In this document: positions 1 through 6,132 of the stretch, piece after piece
How the letters are laid out: each line of letters begins with the position of its first letter
How positions within the stretch are numbered: position 1 is the stretch's first letter
DNA from: Thermoleophilia bacterium
Lineage (GTDB): Bacteria > Actinomycetota > Thermoleophilia > Gaiellales > Gaiellaceae
Assembly (NCBI GenBank): GCA_025935275.1
Contig: JAICVP010000055.1
Coordinates: 1 to 10,461, forward strand
Reading direction: 5' to 3'
DNA: 10,461 bases
Made by a program: the position numbers and the translations under genes
The notes under the pieces: generated by a model
The model's database searches: none
Seen by the model: only the letters and a program-made list of their open reading frames with translations
What the model was told of the DNA's origin: nothing

Positions 1-102
1 GAGCGCACGCGGGTCACGACGCCCGCCTTCGCGCCGACGTGGACGCAGCAGAAGGGCCTGGCCGAGGCGCTCACGGCCGAGAAGATCGTTCTGCTCGGCT
101 AG
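1..102 (+). CDS. C-terminal end of an unidentified protein (partial)
   Basis: An open frame enters from the left edge and ends at TAG 100-102, giving the last 33 residues, which finish ...EKIVLLG. The tail contains a Thr-Trp-Thr-Gln-Gln-Lys stretch, but I do not recognise the family. Its stop shares the bases CTAG with the stop of thiE on the other strand, so the two genes converge tail to tail with a 4-nt overlap and no room for a terminator between them. The reading frame is supported only by its uninterrupted continuation from the edge and its typical high-GC codon use. Function cannot be assigned from this fragment. Confidence 0.45.
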   Translation, partial: ERTRVTTPAFAPTWTQQKGLAEALTAEKIVLLG

Positions 103-719
103 CGGGGAAGCGTCTCGCGAAGCCCGCGCGCGGCCCGCTCGGGGTCGTCCGCTTCGACGATTGCGCGGACGACGGCGATCCTCGTCGCGCCCGCCGCGAC
201 GACGTCCGCGACATTCGACGCGTCGATGCCGCCGATCGCGAACCAGGGCAGCTTCGCGTAGGCGGCGGCGTAGCGGACGAGGTCGAGACCAACCGCCGGC
301 CGGCCTTCCTTCGTCGGGGTCGCATGCACGGGCCCCACGGCGATGTAGTCGGACGACGCAGCGTCGATCTCGTCGGACGCGTGGGTGGACAGGCCGACAG
401 GGAGACCAAATGTCCGCGCTGCCTGGACGGGGATGTCGTCCTGGCCGACGTGCACGAAGTCGGCCCCCGCGAGGACGGCCAGATCCGGCCGGTCGTTCAC
501 ACCGAGCGGAACGCCCTGGGCCGCCGTTGCGACCCGAGCTTCCGCAAGCGCCTCGAGCAGGAGGCCGTCGGAAAGCGACCGATCGCGCACCTGCACCACG
601 TCGACGCCGCCGCGGATCGAAGATGCAAGGAACTCGCCGAAGCCGGCCTTGACCGGCGTGACGAGATAGAGGTGTCTATCCCCCAGCAACGGCGCGGGCG
701 ATGACGAGCGTGTCCGCAT
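99..719 (-). CDS. thiE: thiamine phosphate synthase ThiE
   Basis: ThiE couples the hydroxymethylpyrimidine diphosphate and carboxythiazole phosphate moieties to make thiamine monophosphate in the cytoplasm. The 206-aa product has the family's TIM-barrel motifs in order: VQVRDRSL near residue 42 (usual VQLR.K), the NDR motif at 75-77, HVGQDD at 90-95, GPVHATPTK at 129-137 (the GP..xT.TK diphosphate-binding segment) and AIGGI at 161-165. Length is normal for the family. The ATG at 719 is preceded by GGAGGT (minus strand, plus positions 731-736) at 11 nt, which favours it although it makes the gene overlap thiS by 44 nt. A TTG at 689 would reduce the overlap to 14 nt but has no visible ribosome-binding site. 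It is the last gene of the thiG-thiS-thiE run. The last bases converge with the edge gene at 1-102. Confidence 0.95.
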   Translation of the reverse strand: MRTRSSSPAPLLGDRHLYLVTPVKAGFGEFLASSIRGGVDVVQVRDRSLSDGLLLEALAEARVATAAQGVPLGVNDRPDLAVLAGADFVHVGQDDIPVQAARTFGLPVGLSTHASDEIDAASSDYIAVGPVHATPTKEGRPAVGLDLVRYAAAYAKLPWFAIGGIDASNVADVVAAGATRIAVVRAIVEADDPERAARGLRETLPR

Positions 720-876
720 CCTCGAGCTCGACCTCCGCGTAGCGGGCGCGCTCTACGGGCTCGCCGTTTCGCTCGACGAGCGCCCAGCCATTTCCGAGGC
801 CGAGCTTCTGGAGGAGGCCGGCGACGGTCTCGCCCGGCGCGAGCTCCCGCGGGCGCCCGTTGACCTCGACGGTCAA
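676..876 (-). CDS. thiS: sulfur carrier protein ThiS
   Basis: ThiS is the ubiquitin-like sulfur carrier whose C-terminal Gly-Gly is adenylated and thiocarboxylated to deliver sulfur to ThiG for thiazole formation. The 66-aa product begins (M)TVEVNGRPREL, has the beta-grasp pattern with a ...GETVAGLLQKLG helix at about 15-27 and VERNGEPV near 34-41, and ends exactly in Gly65-Gly66, the feature needed for activity. The frame stays open far upstream, so the start was chosen by homology and context: a TTG at 876 whose first bases overlap the TGA of thiG (TTGA, 4 nt), the pattern expected for translational coupling. Its 3' end overlaps the thiE start. No thiF or thiO homologue is visible in the window, so the activating enzyme must be encoded elsewhere. 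Confidence 0.92.
   Translation of the reverse strand: MTVEVNGRPRELAPGETVAGLLQKLGLGNGWALVERNGEPVERARYAEVELEDADTLVIARAVAGG
731..736 (-). promoter_or_regulatory. ribosome-binding site deciding the thiE start
   Basis: On the minus strand these bases read GGAGGT and end 11 nt before the ATG at 719, inside the thiS coding sequence. They support the longer thiE start over the TTG at 689 and suggest translation of thiE is coupled to thiS. Confidence 0.45.
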
Positions 877-1634
877 ACCGTGCCTCCGACCGGGCTCGAC
901 GGGGTCGGCGCCTGCTCCTCCATGACGCCCGCGAGGAAGGCCTTGCGCCCGGCCTGCACGGCGAGCCGGAAAGCCTCGGCCATCGCGACCGGATCGTCTG
1001 CCCGCGCGATCGCCGTGTTGACGAGCACGGCGTCGGCGCCCATCTCCAGCGACTCGGCGGCGTGCGATGGAGCGCCCAGCCCGGCGTCCACGACGACCGG
1101 AACTTCGGCCTGCTCGACGATGATCCGGATCGAGTCGCGCAGCTTGAGCCCGCGACCGCTTCCGATCGGCGCGGCGAGCGGCATGACCGTCACGCATCCG
1201 ACCTCCTCGAGCTTCTTCGCCAGCACCGGGTCGGGGAGCACGTAGGGAAGAACGGTGAAGCCGTCCTCGACGAGCGCAGCCGCAGCGCGAAGGGTCTCGA
1301 CGGGATCCGGTAGGAGATACCGCGGGTCCGGGATGACCTCAAGCTTGACCCAGTCCGGGAGGCCACCGGCCCGGGCGAGCTTCGCGCTCCGCACCGCCTC
1401 GTCGGCCGTCTCGCACCCCGAGGTGTTCGGGAGGAGCAGCACGTTCTCCGGGAGGAAGGAAGTGATGTCCTCGCCCGGCGCGTCGAAGTCGATCCGCCGC
1501 ACGGCAACGGTGACGATCTCGGCGCCCGATGCCGCGACGGCGTCGCGCATCGTCTCGAAGGTGTCGTACTTGCCGGTGCCGAGGAGCAGGCGTGAGCCGA
1601 ACTCGCGGCCGGCGATCGTGAGCGTGTCCCGCAT
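873..1634 (-). CDS. thiG: thiazole synthase ThiG
   Basis: ThiG forms the thiazole phosphate ring of thiamine from deoxyxylulose 5-phosphate, a glycine- or tyrosine-derived imine and the ThiS thiocarboxylate. The 253-aa product matches the family length and carries LLLGTGKY at about 16-23, the catalytic Lys97 in WVKLEVIPDP (Schiff base with the sugar phosphate), MPLAAPIGSGRGL at 151-163 and VVVDAGLGAPSHA followed by MGADAVLVNTAIA, the two phosphate-binding segments of the barrel. The start ATG at 1634 has GGGAAG on the minus strand about 4 nt upstream. The gene lies 33 nt after the enoyl-CoA hydratase stop, with no terminator or riboswitch visible in the gap, so it probably shares that transcript. 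Its TGA overlaps the thiS start. Confidence 0.96.
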   Translation of the reverse strand: MRDTLTIAGREFGSRLLLGTGKYDTFETMRDAVAASGAEIVTVAVRRIDFDAPGEDITSFLPENVLLLPNTSGCETADEAVRSAKLARAGGLPDWVKLEVIPDPRYLLPDPVETLRAAAALVEDGFTVLPYVLPDPVLAKKLEEVGCVTVMPLAAPIGSGRGLKLRDSIRIIVEQAEVPVVVDAGLGAPSHAAESLEMGADAVLVNTAIARADDPVAMAEAFRLAVQAGRKAFLAGVMEEQAPTPSSPVGGTV

Positions 1635-1667
1635 GCTCTTCCCAGGCTAGCAGCGGGTTTGCGACGC

Positions 1668-2441
1668 TCAGCGGCCGCGGAACTCGGGCTCGCGCTTTTC
1701 GGCGAAGGCGGCCATGCCTTCCTTCTGATCCTCCGAGGAGAAGAGCATCGCGAAAAGGCGAAGCTCCGTCTCCATGTGGGCGCTCGCCTCGCCTGTGAGG
1801 TAGAGGTTCGTCGCCTCCTTCGCGTACGCGAGTGCGAGCGGGCTTTTCTTCGCCAGCTCGTGCGCGAGCTTCAAGGCCGCGGGCATGAGCTCGTCCGGGT
1901 CGTAGATCTGGTTGACGAGACCCCAGTCGTGCGCCTCCCCGGCCTCGACCGGGCGACCGGAGAAGACGATCTCCTTCGCGAAGCCGAGCCCGACGATGCG
2001 CGGCAGGCGCTGGCTTCCGCCCCAGCCGGGGATGATTCCGAGATTGACCTCCGGCTGGCCGAGCTTCGCCTGGTTCGAGGCGAGCCGGATGTCGCAGGCG
2101 AGCGCGAGCTCGCAGCCGCCGCCGAGCGCGTAGCCGTTGATCGCCGCGATGGTCGGCTTCGGAATCGTCTCGAGCAGGTTGGCGCAGGCCTGGCCGAGCT
2201 CCCCCCAGCGCCGCGCCTCGAGGACGCCGAGCGACTGCATGTACTTGATGTCGGCGCCCGCGACGAAGGCCTTGTCGCCGGCGCCGGTGAGCAGGACGAC
2301 CCGGGCCTCCGGATCGGCGGCGAGGTCCTCGAGGTGGTCGCGCAGCGCCTCGGCGTGCTCGACGTCGAGCGCATTCAAGGCGTCGGGCCGGTTGACGGTC
2401 ACGATCGCGACGCCGCCGTCACGTACGACGTCGACGCTCAC
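1668..2441 (-). CDS. enoyl-CoA hydratase/isomerase family protein (crotonase)
   Basis: This is a crotonase-fold enzyme that hydrates trans-2-enoyl-CoA to 3-hydroxyacyl-CoA in fatty-acid or branched-chain degradation. The 257-aa product has the normal length, the oxyanion-hole segment AFVAGADIKYM at about 58-68, and ALGGGCELALACD at 105-117 followed by KLGQPEVNLGIIPGWGGSQRL. Both catalytic acids of true hydratases are present, Glu111 and Glu131. Substrate chain length cannot be read from sequence. The frame is open far upstream; I chose the GTG at 2441, whose GTGA overlaps the TGA of the mutase B12 subunit by 4 nt, because homology to crotonases begins there (VDVVRDGGVAIVTVNRP). It sits between mutase and thiamine genes and probably belongs to the same transcript. 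Confidence 0.94.
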   Translation of the reverse strand: MSVDVVRDGGVAIVTVNRPDALNALDVEHAEALRDHLEDLAADPEARVVLLTGAGDKAFVAGADIKYMQSLGVLEARRWGELGQACANLLETIPKPTIAAINGYALGGGCELALACDIRLASNQAKLGQPEVNLGIIPGWGGSQRLPRIVGLGFAKEIVFSGRPVEAGEAHDWGLVNQIYDPDELMPAALKLAHELAKKSPLALAYAKEATNLYLTGEASAHMETELRLFAMLFSSEDQKEGMAAFAEKREPEFRGR

Positions 2442-2845
2442 CGCGTGACCGGTACTCGCTCGCGCAGGAAATCGACGATCTCGGAGACGGGCGCGCCGGG
2501 GGTGAAAACCTCGGCAACGCCCTGCCGCTTCAGCTCCTCGACGTCGGGCTTCGGGATCGTGCCGCCCACGACGACGACTACGTCCTCGATGCCGTTCGAC
2601 TTGAAGCCGTCCAGGATCTTCGGAACGAGCGTCATGTGAGCGCCGGACAGGATCGAGATGCCGACCGCGTCGGCGTCCTCCTGGATCGCGGTCTCGACGA
2701 TCTGTTCGGGAGTCTGGTGCAGGCCCGTGTAGATGACTTCCATGCCCGCGTCCCGAAGCGCGCGGGCGATGATCTTCGCGCCCCGGTCGTGGCCGTCGAG
2801 TCCCGGCTTGGCGATGACGACCCGGATCTTGCGCTCGCGATTCAT
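2438..2845 (-). CDS. methylmalonyl-CoA mutase, B12-binding (small/C-terminal) subunit
   Basis: This 135-aa protein is a free-standing cobalamin-binding domain of methylmalonyl-CoA mutase, which interconverts (R)-methylmalonyl-CoA and succinyl-CoA. It has the base-off/His-on signature D17-G-H19-D-R-G22 (DxHxxG; His19 is the lower axial ligand to cobalt), ISILSGAH at about 63-70 and VVVGGTIP at 91-98, which hold the dimethylbenzimidazole tail. In many organisms this domain is fused to the catalytic barrel; here it is separate, as in archaeal-type mutases. The matching catalytic subunit without a B12 domain begins beyond the right edge and ends at 9857. It starts at ATG 2845 and leads the ECH-thiG-thiS-thiE run; its stop overlaps the next start. 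Confidence 0.94.
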   Translation of the reverse strand: MNRERKIRVVIAKPGLDGHDRGAKIIARALRDAGMEVIYTGLHQTPEQIVETAIQEDADAVGISILSGAHMTLVPKILDGFKSNGIEDVVVVVGGTIPKPDVEELKRQGVAEVFTPGAPVSEIVDFLRERVPVTR

Positions 2846-2856
2846 AGCGGTCGGTC

Positions 2857-2884
2857 AGTATATGAACGTGCGCCTCACCGTCAT
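2857..2884 (-). promoter_or_regulatory. candidate promoter for the mutase small subunit-ECH-thi operon
   Basis: On the minus strand TATACT (plus 2857-2862, 5/6 match to TATAAT) is preceded after 16 nt by ATGACG (plus 2879-2884, 4/6 match to TTGACA). Transcription would begin about 4-5 nt before the ATG at 2845, giving an almost leaderless mRNA, which agrees with the absence of a Shine-Dalgarno sequence. The element lies inside the first codons of the divergent hydrolase gene. It is a consensus match only. Confidence 0.35.
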
Positions 2885-3605
2885 CGGATCCTCTCCGGCC
2901 TGGCCGAACCCCGCCAGCGCGCAATCGGGTTACCTCGTCGAGACGAGCGCCGAGCCGCACCGAAGCCTCCTGCTCGACTGCGGCCCCGGGGTTCTCGGAC
3001 GGCTCCGGGCAAACGGAGGCAGGCGGGTAGATGCGGTCGCGATAACGCACTTTCATCTCGACCACTGGGGCGACCTCGTCCCCTGGGCATGGCTGAACGC
3101 CTACGGGCCTCCCAAAGAGCACATCCCGTGCTCTGTGTGGCTTCCCCCCGGCGGCCGCTCCCAGCTGGACGCCTTCGCGGCCAACTTCGGGAACCCGGGC
3201 ATGTTCGACGCCGCCTTCGATCTGCACGAGTTCGAGCCCTCGAGGCCCTTCCAGGCCGGAGGTTTCGAGGTCGAGGCGCAGCGACTGCCCCACTACACGA
3301 TGGAGGCGTACGGTTTTCGGGTCCGGGAGGGCGAAACGCTGCTCGCATACTCGGGCGATTCGGCGCCGACGGAGCAGCTCTCTACGCTCGCGCGCGGGGC
3401 CGACCTCTTCGTCTGCGAGGCGACGCTGTCGCGCGGCGATAAGGACGGCGAGCCGCGCGGGCATCTCTCCGCCGAAGAGGCCCTCGCCGCGGCGGACGGC
3501 CCGGTGCTGCTCACGCACCGACCCGTCGAGCTCCCCGTGCCCGACGGGGTCGTGACGGCACAGGACGGACTCGTCGTCGAGATCTCCGGTACGCCAGACG
3601 TTTGA
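2862..3605 (+). CDS. MBL-fold metallohydrolase (RNase Z-like)
   Basis: The 247-aa product is a metallo-beta-lactamase-fold hydrolase of the RNase Z/ElaC-like branch, probably cytoplasmic. It shows TVIGSSPAWP near the N terminus, the zinc signature THFHLDHWGD (His63, His65, Asp67, His68), His144 in LPHYTMEA, Asp166 in AYSGDSA, CEATL at 185-189 and GHLSAEEA at 200-207, a typical late RNase Z-like motif. Substrate is unknown; tRNA processing cannot be concluded because the exosite arm of RNase Z is not evident. The ATG at 2862 was chosen because homology begins at MNVRLTVIG; it lies 16 bp from the divergent mutase subunit and has no clear ribosome-binding site. Its TGA overlaps the -35 box of the next operon, so it is probably transcribed separately from the RiPP genes. 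Confidence 0.88.
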   Translation: MNVRLTVIGSSPAWPNPASAQSGYLVETSAEPHRSLLLDCGPGVLGRLRANGGRRVDAVAITHFHLDHWGDLVPWAWLNAYGPPKEHIPCSVWLPPGGRSQLDAFAANFGNPGMFDAAFDLHEFEPSRPFQAGGFEVEAQRLPHYTMEAYGFRVREGETLLAYSGDSAPTEQLSTLARGADLFVCEATLSRGDKDGEPRGHLSAEEALAAADGPVLLTHRPVELPVPDGVVTAQDGLVVEISGTPDV

Positions 3606-3630
3606 CAACCCCTGGCGAGGCTCACATGAT
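3602..3630 (+). promoter_or_regulatory. candidate promoter of the lasso-type RiPP operon
   Basis: A perfect -35 hexamer TTGACA (3602-3607) is followed after exactly 17 nt by CATGAT (3625-3630, 4/6 match to TATAAT). The -35 includes the stop codon of the hydrolase gene. A start near 3637 would give a leader of about 80 nt before the first RiPP gene, beginning with a small hairpin CCCGC/GCGGG (3640-3655, 6-nt loop). No other good match was seen in 3606-3717. Confidence 0.5.
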
Positions 3631-3717
3631 CCGACGAAGCCCGCGGGCAAGCGGGTCCGATGGCGGCGACCAGAAACGAACCATGAATTTTGGTGCGCAC
3701 TCTCCCGGATCACCAAA

Positions 3718-4050
3718 TTGACTGACTCTGATTTTCCTGCGGATAACGAGAGCGACGAGCGCGATCTCCGAGCTGATTCGGAGGCTGGCTGGGTCCCCAA
3801 TCCCGACGTCGTCACCCAGCGCGTCGAGGGCGAGACTGTGCTCGTCAACCTCCTGACGAACGAGATCTACGCGCTCAATGCCACCGGGTCGCGAGCGTGG
3901 GACCTGCTCGTCACCGGGTTGAGCCGGGAAGCGCTCCAGCGAGAGCTCGAGCGCGAGTTCGACGCAACGCCGGCGGAGATCAGCGAGGAGATCGACAAGC
4001 TCATCTCGAGCCTCGTTGAGAAGAAGCTGCTTCGGCCGGCGGCGGCGTAG
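3718..4050 (+). CDS. PqqD-like RiPP recognition element (lasso B1 protein)
   Basis: The 110-aa product is a PqqD-family RiPP recognition element, the small winged-helix domain that grips the precursor leader and presents it to the protease. The PqqD core spans about 30-106: VVTQRVEGETVLVNLLTNEI gives the beta strands, YALNATGSRAWDLL the conserved N.tG...W.ll motif (Asn54, Gly57, Trp61), then two helices ending LVEKKLL. An acidic tail of about 25 residues precedes it. The start is a TTG at 3718, the only reasonable start in this frame; no ATG or GTG precedes the core. It overlaps the stop of a 12-codon frame at 3683-3721. It is first in the plus-strand operon, 2 nt before the cyclase. A stand-alone B1 separate from the B2 protease is typical of actinobacterial and firmicute lasso loci. 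Confidence 0.9.
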   Translation: MTDSDFPADNESDERDLRADSEAGWVPNPDVVTQRVEGETVLVNLLTNEIYALNATGSRAWDLLVTGLSREALQRELEREFDATPAEISEEIDKLISSLVEKKLLRPAAA

Positions 4051-4052
4051 GC

Positions 4053-5954
4053 GTGGCTGCGGCTCCACAGGAGCGGCGTGCCGCGCCGGACACGTCCTCT
4101 TTCGTCCTGCGGTACAAGCCGGGTCGGGAAGTTCCCGAGATCGTCTCGCGTGGCGAGGCCGCACCGGCCCAGGTAGCACGGGTCAACTCGAGCTTGGCCG
4201 TCTTCGATGGTCACGTCTTCGACACGGAATCTTTGGCGGCCATCTCTGGCGCAGACCCGGCCACGGACGCTGCGGAGCTGATCCTCCGCGCATATTTCGA
4301 GCTGGGATCCGAGGTCGTCGGCCGGATCGACGGCGTCTTCGCCCTCGTCTTGTGGGACGCGCGCTCGGACTCGCTCCTAGCCGCGCGGGATCCCCTCGGC
4401 CATCATCCGCTCTTCTATGCGAAGGGCCGCGACGAGGCCTGGTACTTCTCGGACTCCATCGTCGCGCTCGTTCGCACCGAAGCAGTTTCGCCCGCTCTGA
4501 ACCGGCCCGCGCTCGCCGAGTCGCTCGTCAACTACCACCTCGATCCCGGCGAGACCTACTTCGAGGAAGTGCGACGTATCCCGGCCGGGCGGCTCCTGAC
4601 CGCGTCCCAAGGCGGCCTCACGACATCTCGCTACTGGGATCCGGCCCCGAGCGAAGCTGAGGTGCAATGGGTCACGGAGGCCGAGCTACCGCAGTTCCCC
4701 GAGCTCATGGAGCAGGCAGTCGACCGGGCCCTGTCCGTCGGGCGCCCGTCGATCTTCCTGAGCGGTGGGATCGACTCCGTCGCGATCGCCGCCTTCGCCG
4801 CCGATGAGACCCGGTCTGCCGGGACCCAGCCTCCGATCGCGCTCTCGCTCGTCTTCCCCGACCCGAACTTCCACGAGGAGCCCATCCAGCGACTCGTGGC
4901 GGGCGAGCTCGGCATGCCGCAGACCATCCTTCCGTTCGCGGAAGCCGAGCGCCCGGATGGCCTGGTCCTCGGCGCGCTGCATACGACTGCGACGTGGCCG
5001 ACGCCACTCGTCAACATCTGGCACCCGCTCTACACACGGCTCGCCCTCGAGGGCCGCGAGCAGGGCGCAAAGACGTTTCTCACGGGTGCCGGCGGCGACG
5101 AGTGGCTGTCCGTCTCGCCGCGCTGGTCGGCGGACTGCATGCGGCACCTGCGGCTTCGGGAGCTCAACCATTTCTGGCTCACGTACCGACGGTCATACAA
5201 GGTGCAGAAGTGGCCAATGCTCAGGAACCTTCTCTGGAAGTACGGCGCCAAGGTGGTCTTGCAGGACGCGGCCAGAGGAGTCTCGAGCCGCTTTGCGCCC
5301 AACTTCCTCGCGGATGTCCGCCGCCGACGGCTGCGCGAGCGCATGGATCCGTGGCTCGCCCCGGATCCCGCCTTCGCCCGACAGCTCGAGGACCGCGCAG
5401 CCGCCTTCACGCAGGCGCGCCATAGCCAGGGCGCGTATCTCAGCGACGTCATTCCCTACTTCGAGAACGTGGTCGTCGCGATGGAACGCGAGGAGGCATA
5501 CGAGCGCGGAAGGCGGCTTGGACTCGAGCCCTTCATGCCCTTCTGGGACCCCGGGGTCGTGGACTTTCTCGTGCGCACGCCCCCGAGTCTCCTGCACACC
5601 GGTCACCGCTCCAAGGGCATCTTGCGCATGCGCCTCGCAGACCGATTTCCCGAGGCCGGTTTCCGCGATCAGAAGAAGGTGCTGATCACCGAGTTCTCAA
5701 CCAGGGTGCTCACCGAGCAGATCCCACACGCTTGGGAAGTGTACGGCGGGGCACCAATACTTACGTCTAGTGGCATTGTCGACGGCCAAAAACTAGAATC
5801 AGCCATCTATACTTCGCTTGAACGACTGCAAGGGAGAGGTGTCCACGGAGGATCCGACGCACTCGAGTTTTCGGAGCTCGCACATAAGCTGTGGAGCGTC
5901 TTAAATCTCGAGGCGTGGATGCGCCAATGGACTGACGGTGAAGGGAGGGGGTGA
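4053..5954 (+). CDS. asparagine-synthetase-like macrolactam cyclase (lasso C protein)
   Basis: The 633-aa product resembles AsnB and in lasso loci uses ATP to adenylate an Asp/Glu side chain of the core and join it to the new N terminus. The N-terminal half (about 45-200) has the class-II amidotransferase fold, including RIDGVFALVLWD and LLAARDPLGHHPLFY, but the N terminus lacks the Cys2 nucleophile of real glutaminases, so ammonia release from glutamine is not expected. The synthetase half has the pyrophosphate loop FLSGGIDSVAIA (SGGIDS at 237-242) and TGAGGDEWLS (344-353), plus PFMPFWDPGVVDFL later, so ATP use looks intact. The start is GTG 4053, 2 nt after B1. The last codons form the purine-rich ribosome-binding site of the precursor gene. 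The 3' part around 5740-5830 is markedly more AT-rich than its surroundings. Confidence 0.92.
   Translation: MAAAPQERRAAPDTSSFVLRYKPGREVPEIVSRGEAAPAQVARVNSSLAVFDGHVFDTESLAAISGADPATDAAELILRAYFELGSEVVGRIDGVFALVLWDARSDSLLAARDPLGHHPLFYAKGRDEAWYFSDSIVALVRTEAVSPALNRPALAESLVNYHLDPGETYFEEVRRIPAGRLLTASQGGLTTSRYWDPAPSEAEVQWVTEAELPQFPELMEQAVDRALSVGRPSIFLSGGIDSVAIAAFAADETRSAGTQPPIALSLVFPDPNFHEEPIQRLVAGELGMPQTILPFAEAERPDGLVLGALHTTATWPTPLVNIWHPLYTRLALEGREQGAKTFLTGAGGDEWLSVSPRWSADCMRHLRLRELNHFWLTYRRSYKVQKWPMLRNLLWKYGAKVVLQDAARGVSSRFAPNFLADVRRRRLRERMDPWLAPDPAFARQLEDRAAAFTQARHSQGAYLSDVIPYFENVVVAMEREEAYERGRRLGLEPFMPFWDPGVVDFLVRTPPSLLHTGHRSKGILRMRLADRFPEAGFRDQKKVLITEFSTRVLTEQIPHAWEVYGGAPILTSSGIVDGQKLESAIYTSLERLQGRGVHGGSDALEFSELAHKLWSVLNLEAWMRQWTDGEGRG
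5770..5799 (+). promoter_or_regulatory. possible internal promoter ahead of the precursor gene
   Basis: Within an AT-rich patch at the 3' end of the cyclase gene, GTGGCA (5770-5775, 4/6 match to TTGACA) is followed after 18 nt by TAGAAT (5794-5799, 5/6 match to TATAAT). A second -10-like TATACT lies at 5808-5813 without a good -35. It would place a start about 155 nt before the precursor ATG and allow extra precursor mRNA. It is consensus-level evidence only. Confidence 0.25.
5944..5951 (+). promoter_or_regulatory. strong ribosome-binding site of the precursor gene
   Basis: GGAGGGGG, contained in the last codons and stop of the cyclase gene, ends 10 nt before the ATG at 5962. It is the strongest Shine-Dalgarno sequence in the plus-strand operon, matching the need for much precursor relative to enzymes, and it supports the small precursor frame as a real gene. 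Confidence 0.55.
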
Positions 5955-5961
5955 CAGAGCA

Positions 5962-6114
5962 ATGACGAAGTGGGAACCGATGGAGCTTCGCTATCTAGGG
6001 GACGTCGCCGAAGTGATGCTGGGCGGCGGTGCTGGCGGCCCGGCGAACGGCAAGTCTCAGCCCGTGCCTGGTGATCCGGGTGAGCCGACGCTGAAGCCTC
6101 CGGGGCACGAATAG
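5962..6114 (+). CDS. lasso-type RiPP precursor peptide (A protein)
   Basis: This 50-residue gene starts at ATG 5962, 7 nt after the cyclase stop, behind a strong ribosome-binding site, and ends at TAG 6112-6114. The leader half, KWEPMELRYLGDVAEVML (residues 3-20), resembles the lasso leader pattern YxxPxLxxxGxxxxxTxG bound by PqqD-type proteins: Trp4, Pro6, Leu9 and Gly13 line up approximately. The second half (21-50) is rich in Gly and Pro (16 of 30 residues), starts GGGAGGPANGK, contains PGDPGEP, and ends PPGHE. It has no Cys and no aromatic residue after Tyr11. Two points are odd: the usual -2 Thr is Met19 when aligned on Gly21, and ring position 9 is then Asn29. A core of Gly30 to Glu50 would give a 9-residue ring closed on Asp38. 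The precursor identity rests on size, position and leader; the mature product is uncertain. Confidence 0.85.
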   Translation: MTKWEPMELRYLGDVAEVMLGGGAGGPANGKSQPVPGDPGEPTLKPPGHE

Positions 6115-6132
6115 CACGTCATTGCTTGGTCA

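Noticed and set aside
39..704. Plus-strand open frame of 221 codons
   Set aside because: It is antisense to thiE, rich in Arg/Asp/Gly without domain pattern, and typical of open frames that arise opposite high-GC genes.
1635..1667. Space for a TPP riboswitch upstream of thiG
   Set aside because: The gap is only 33 nt, and I found none of the usual TPP-riboswitch conserved segments there or at 2846-2861.
3640..3655. CCCGC/GCGGG hairpin as a terminator after the hydrolase gene
   Set aside because: The stem is only 5 bp with no T-run, and it lies downstream of the predicted -10 box. It is more likely part of the RiPP mRNA 5' leader, if meaningful at all.
2442..3848. Minus-strand open frame continuing upstream of the enoyl-CoA hydratase, giving a 726-residue frame
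   Set aside because: The upstream part runs in another frame through the mutase B12 subunit and antisense to the hydrolase and B1 genes. Its translation has no recognisable domain; crotonase homology begins at the GTG at 2441.
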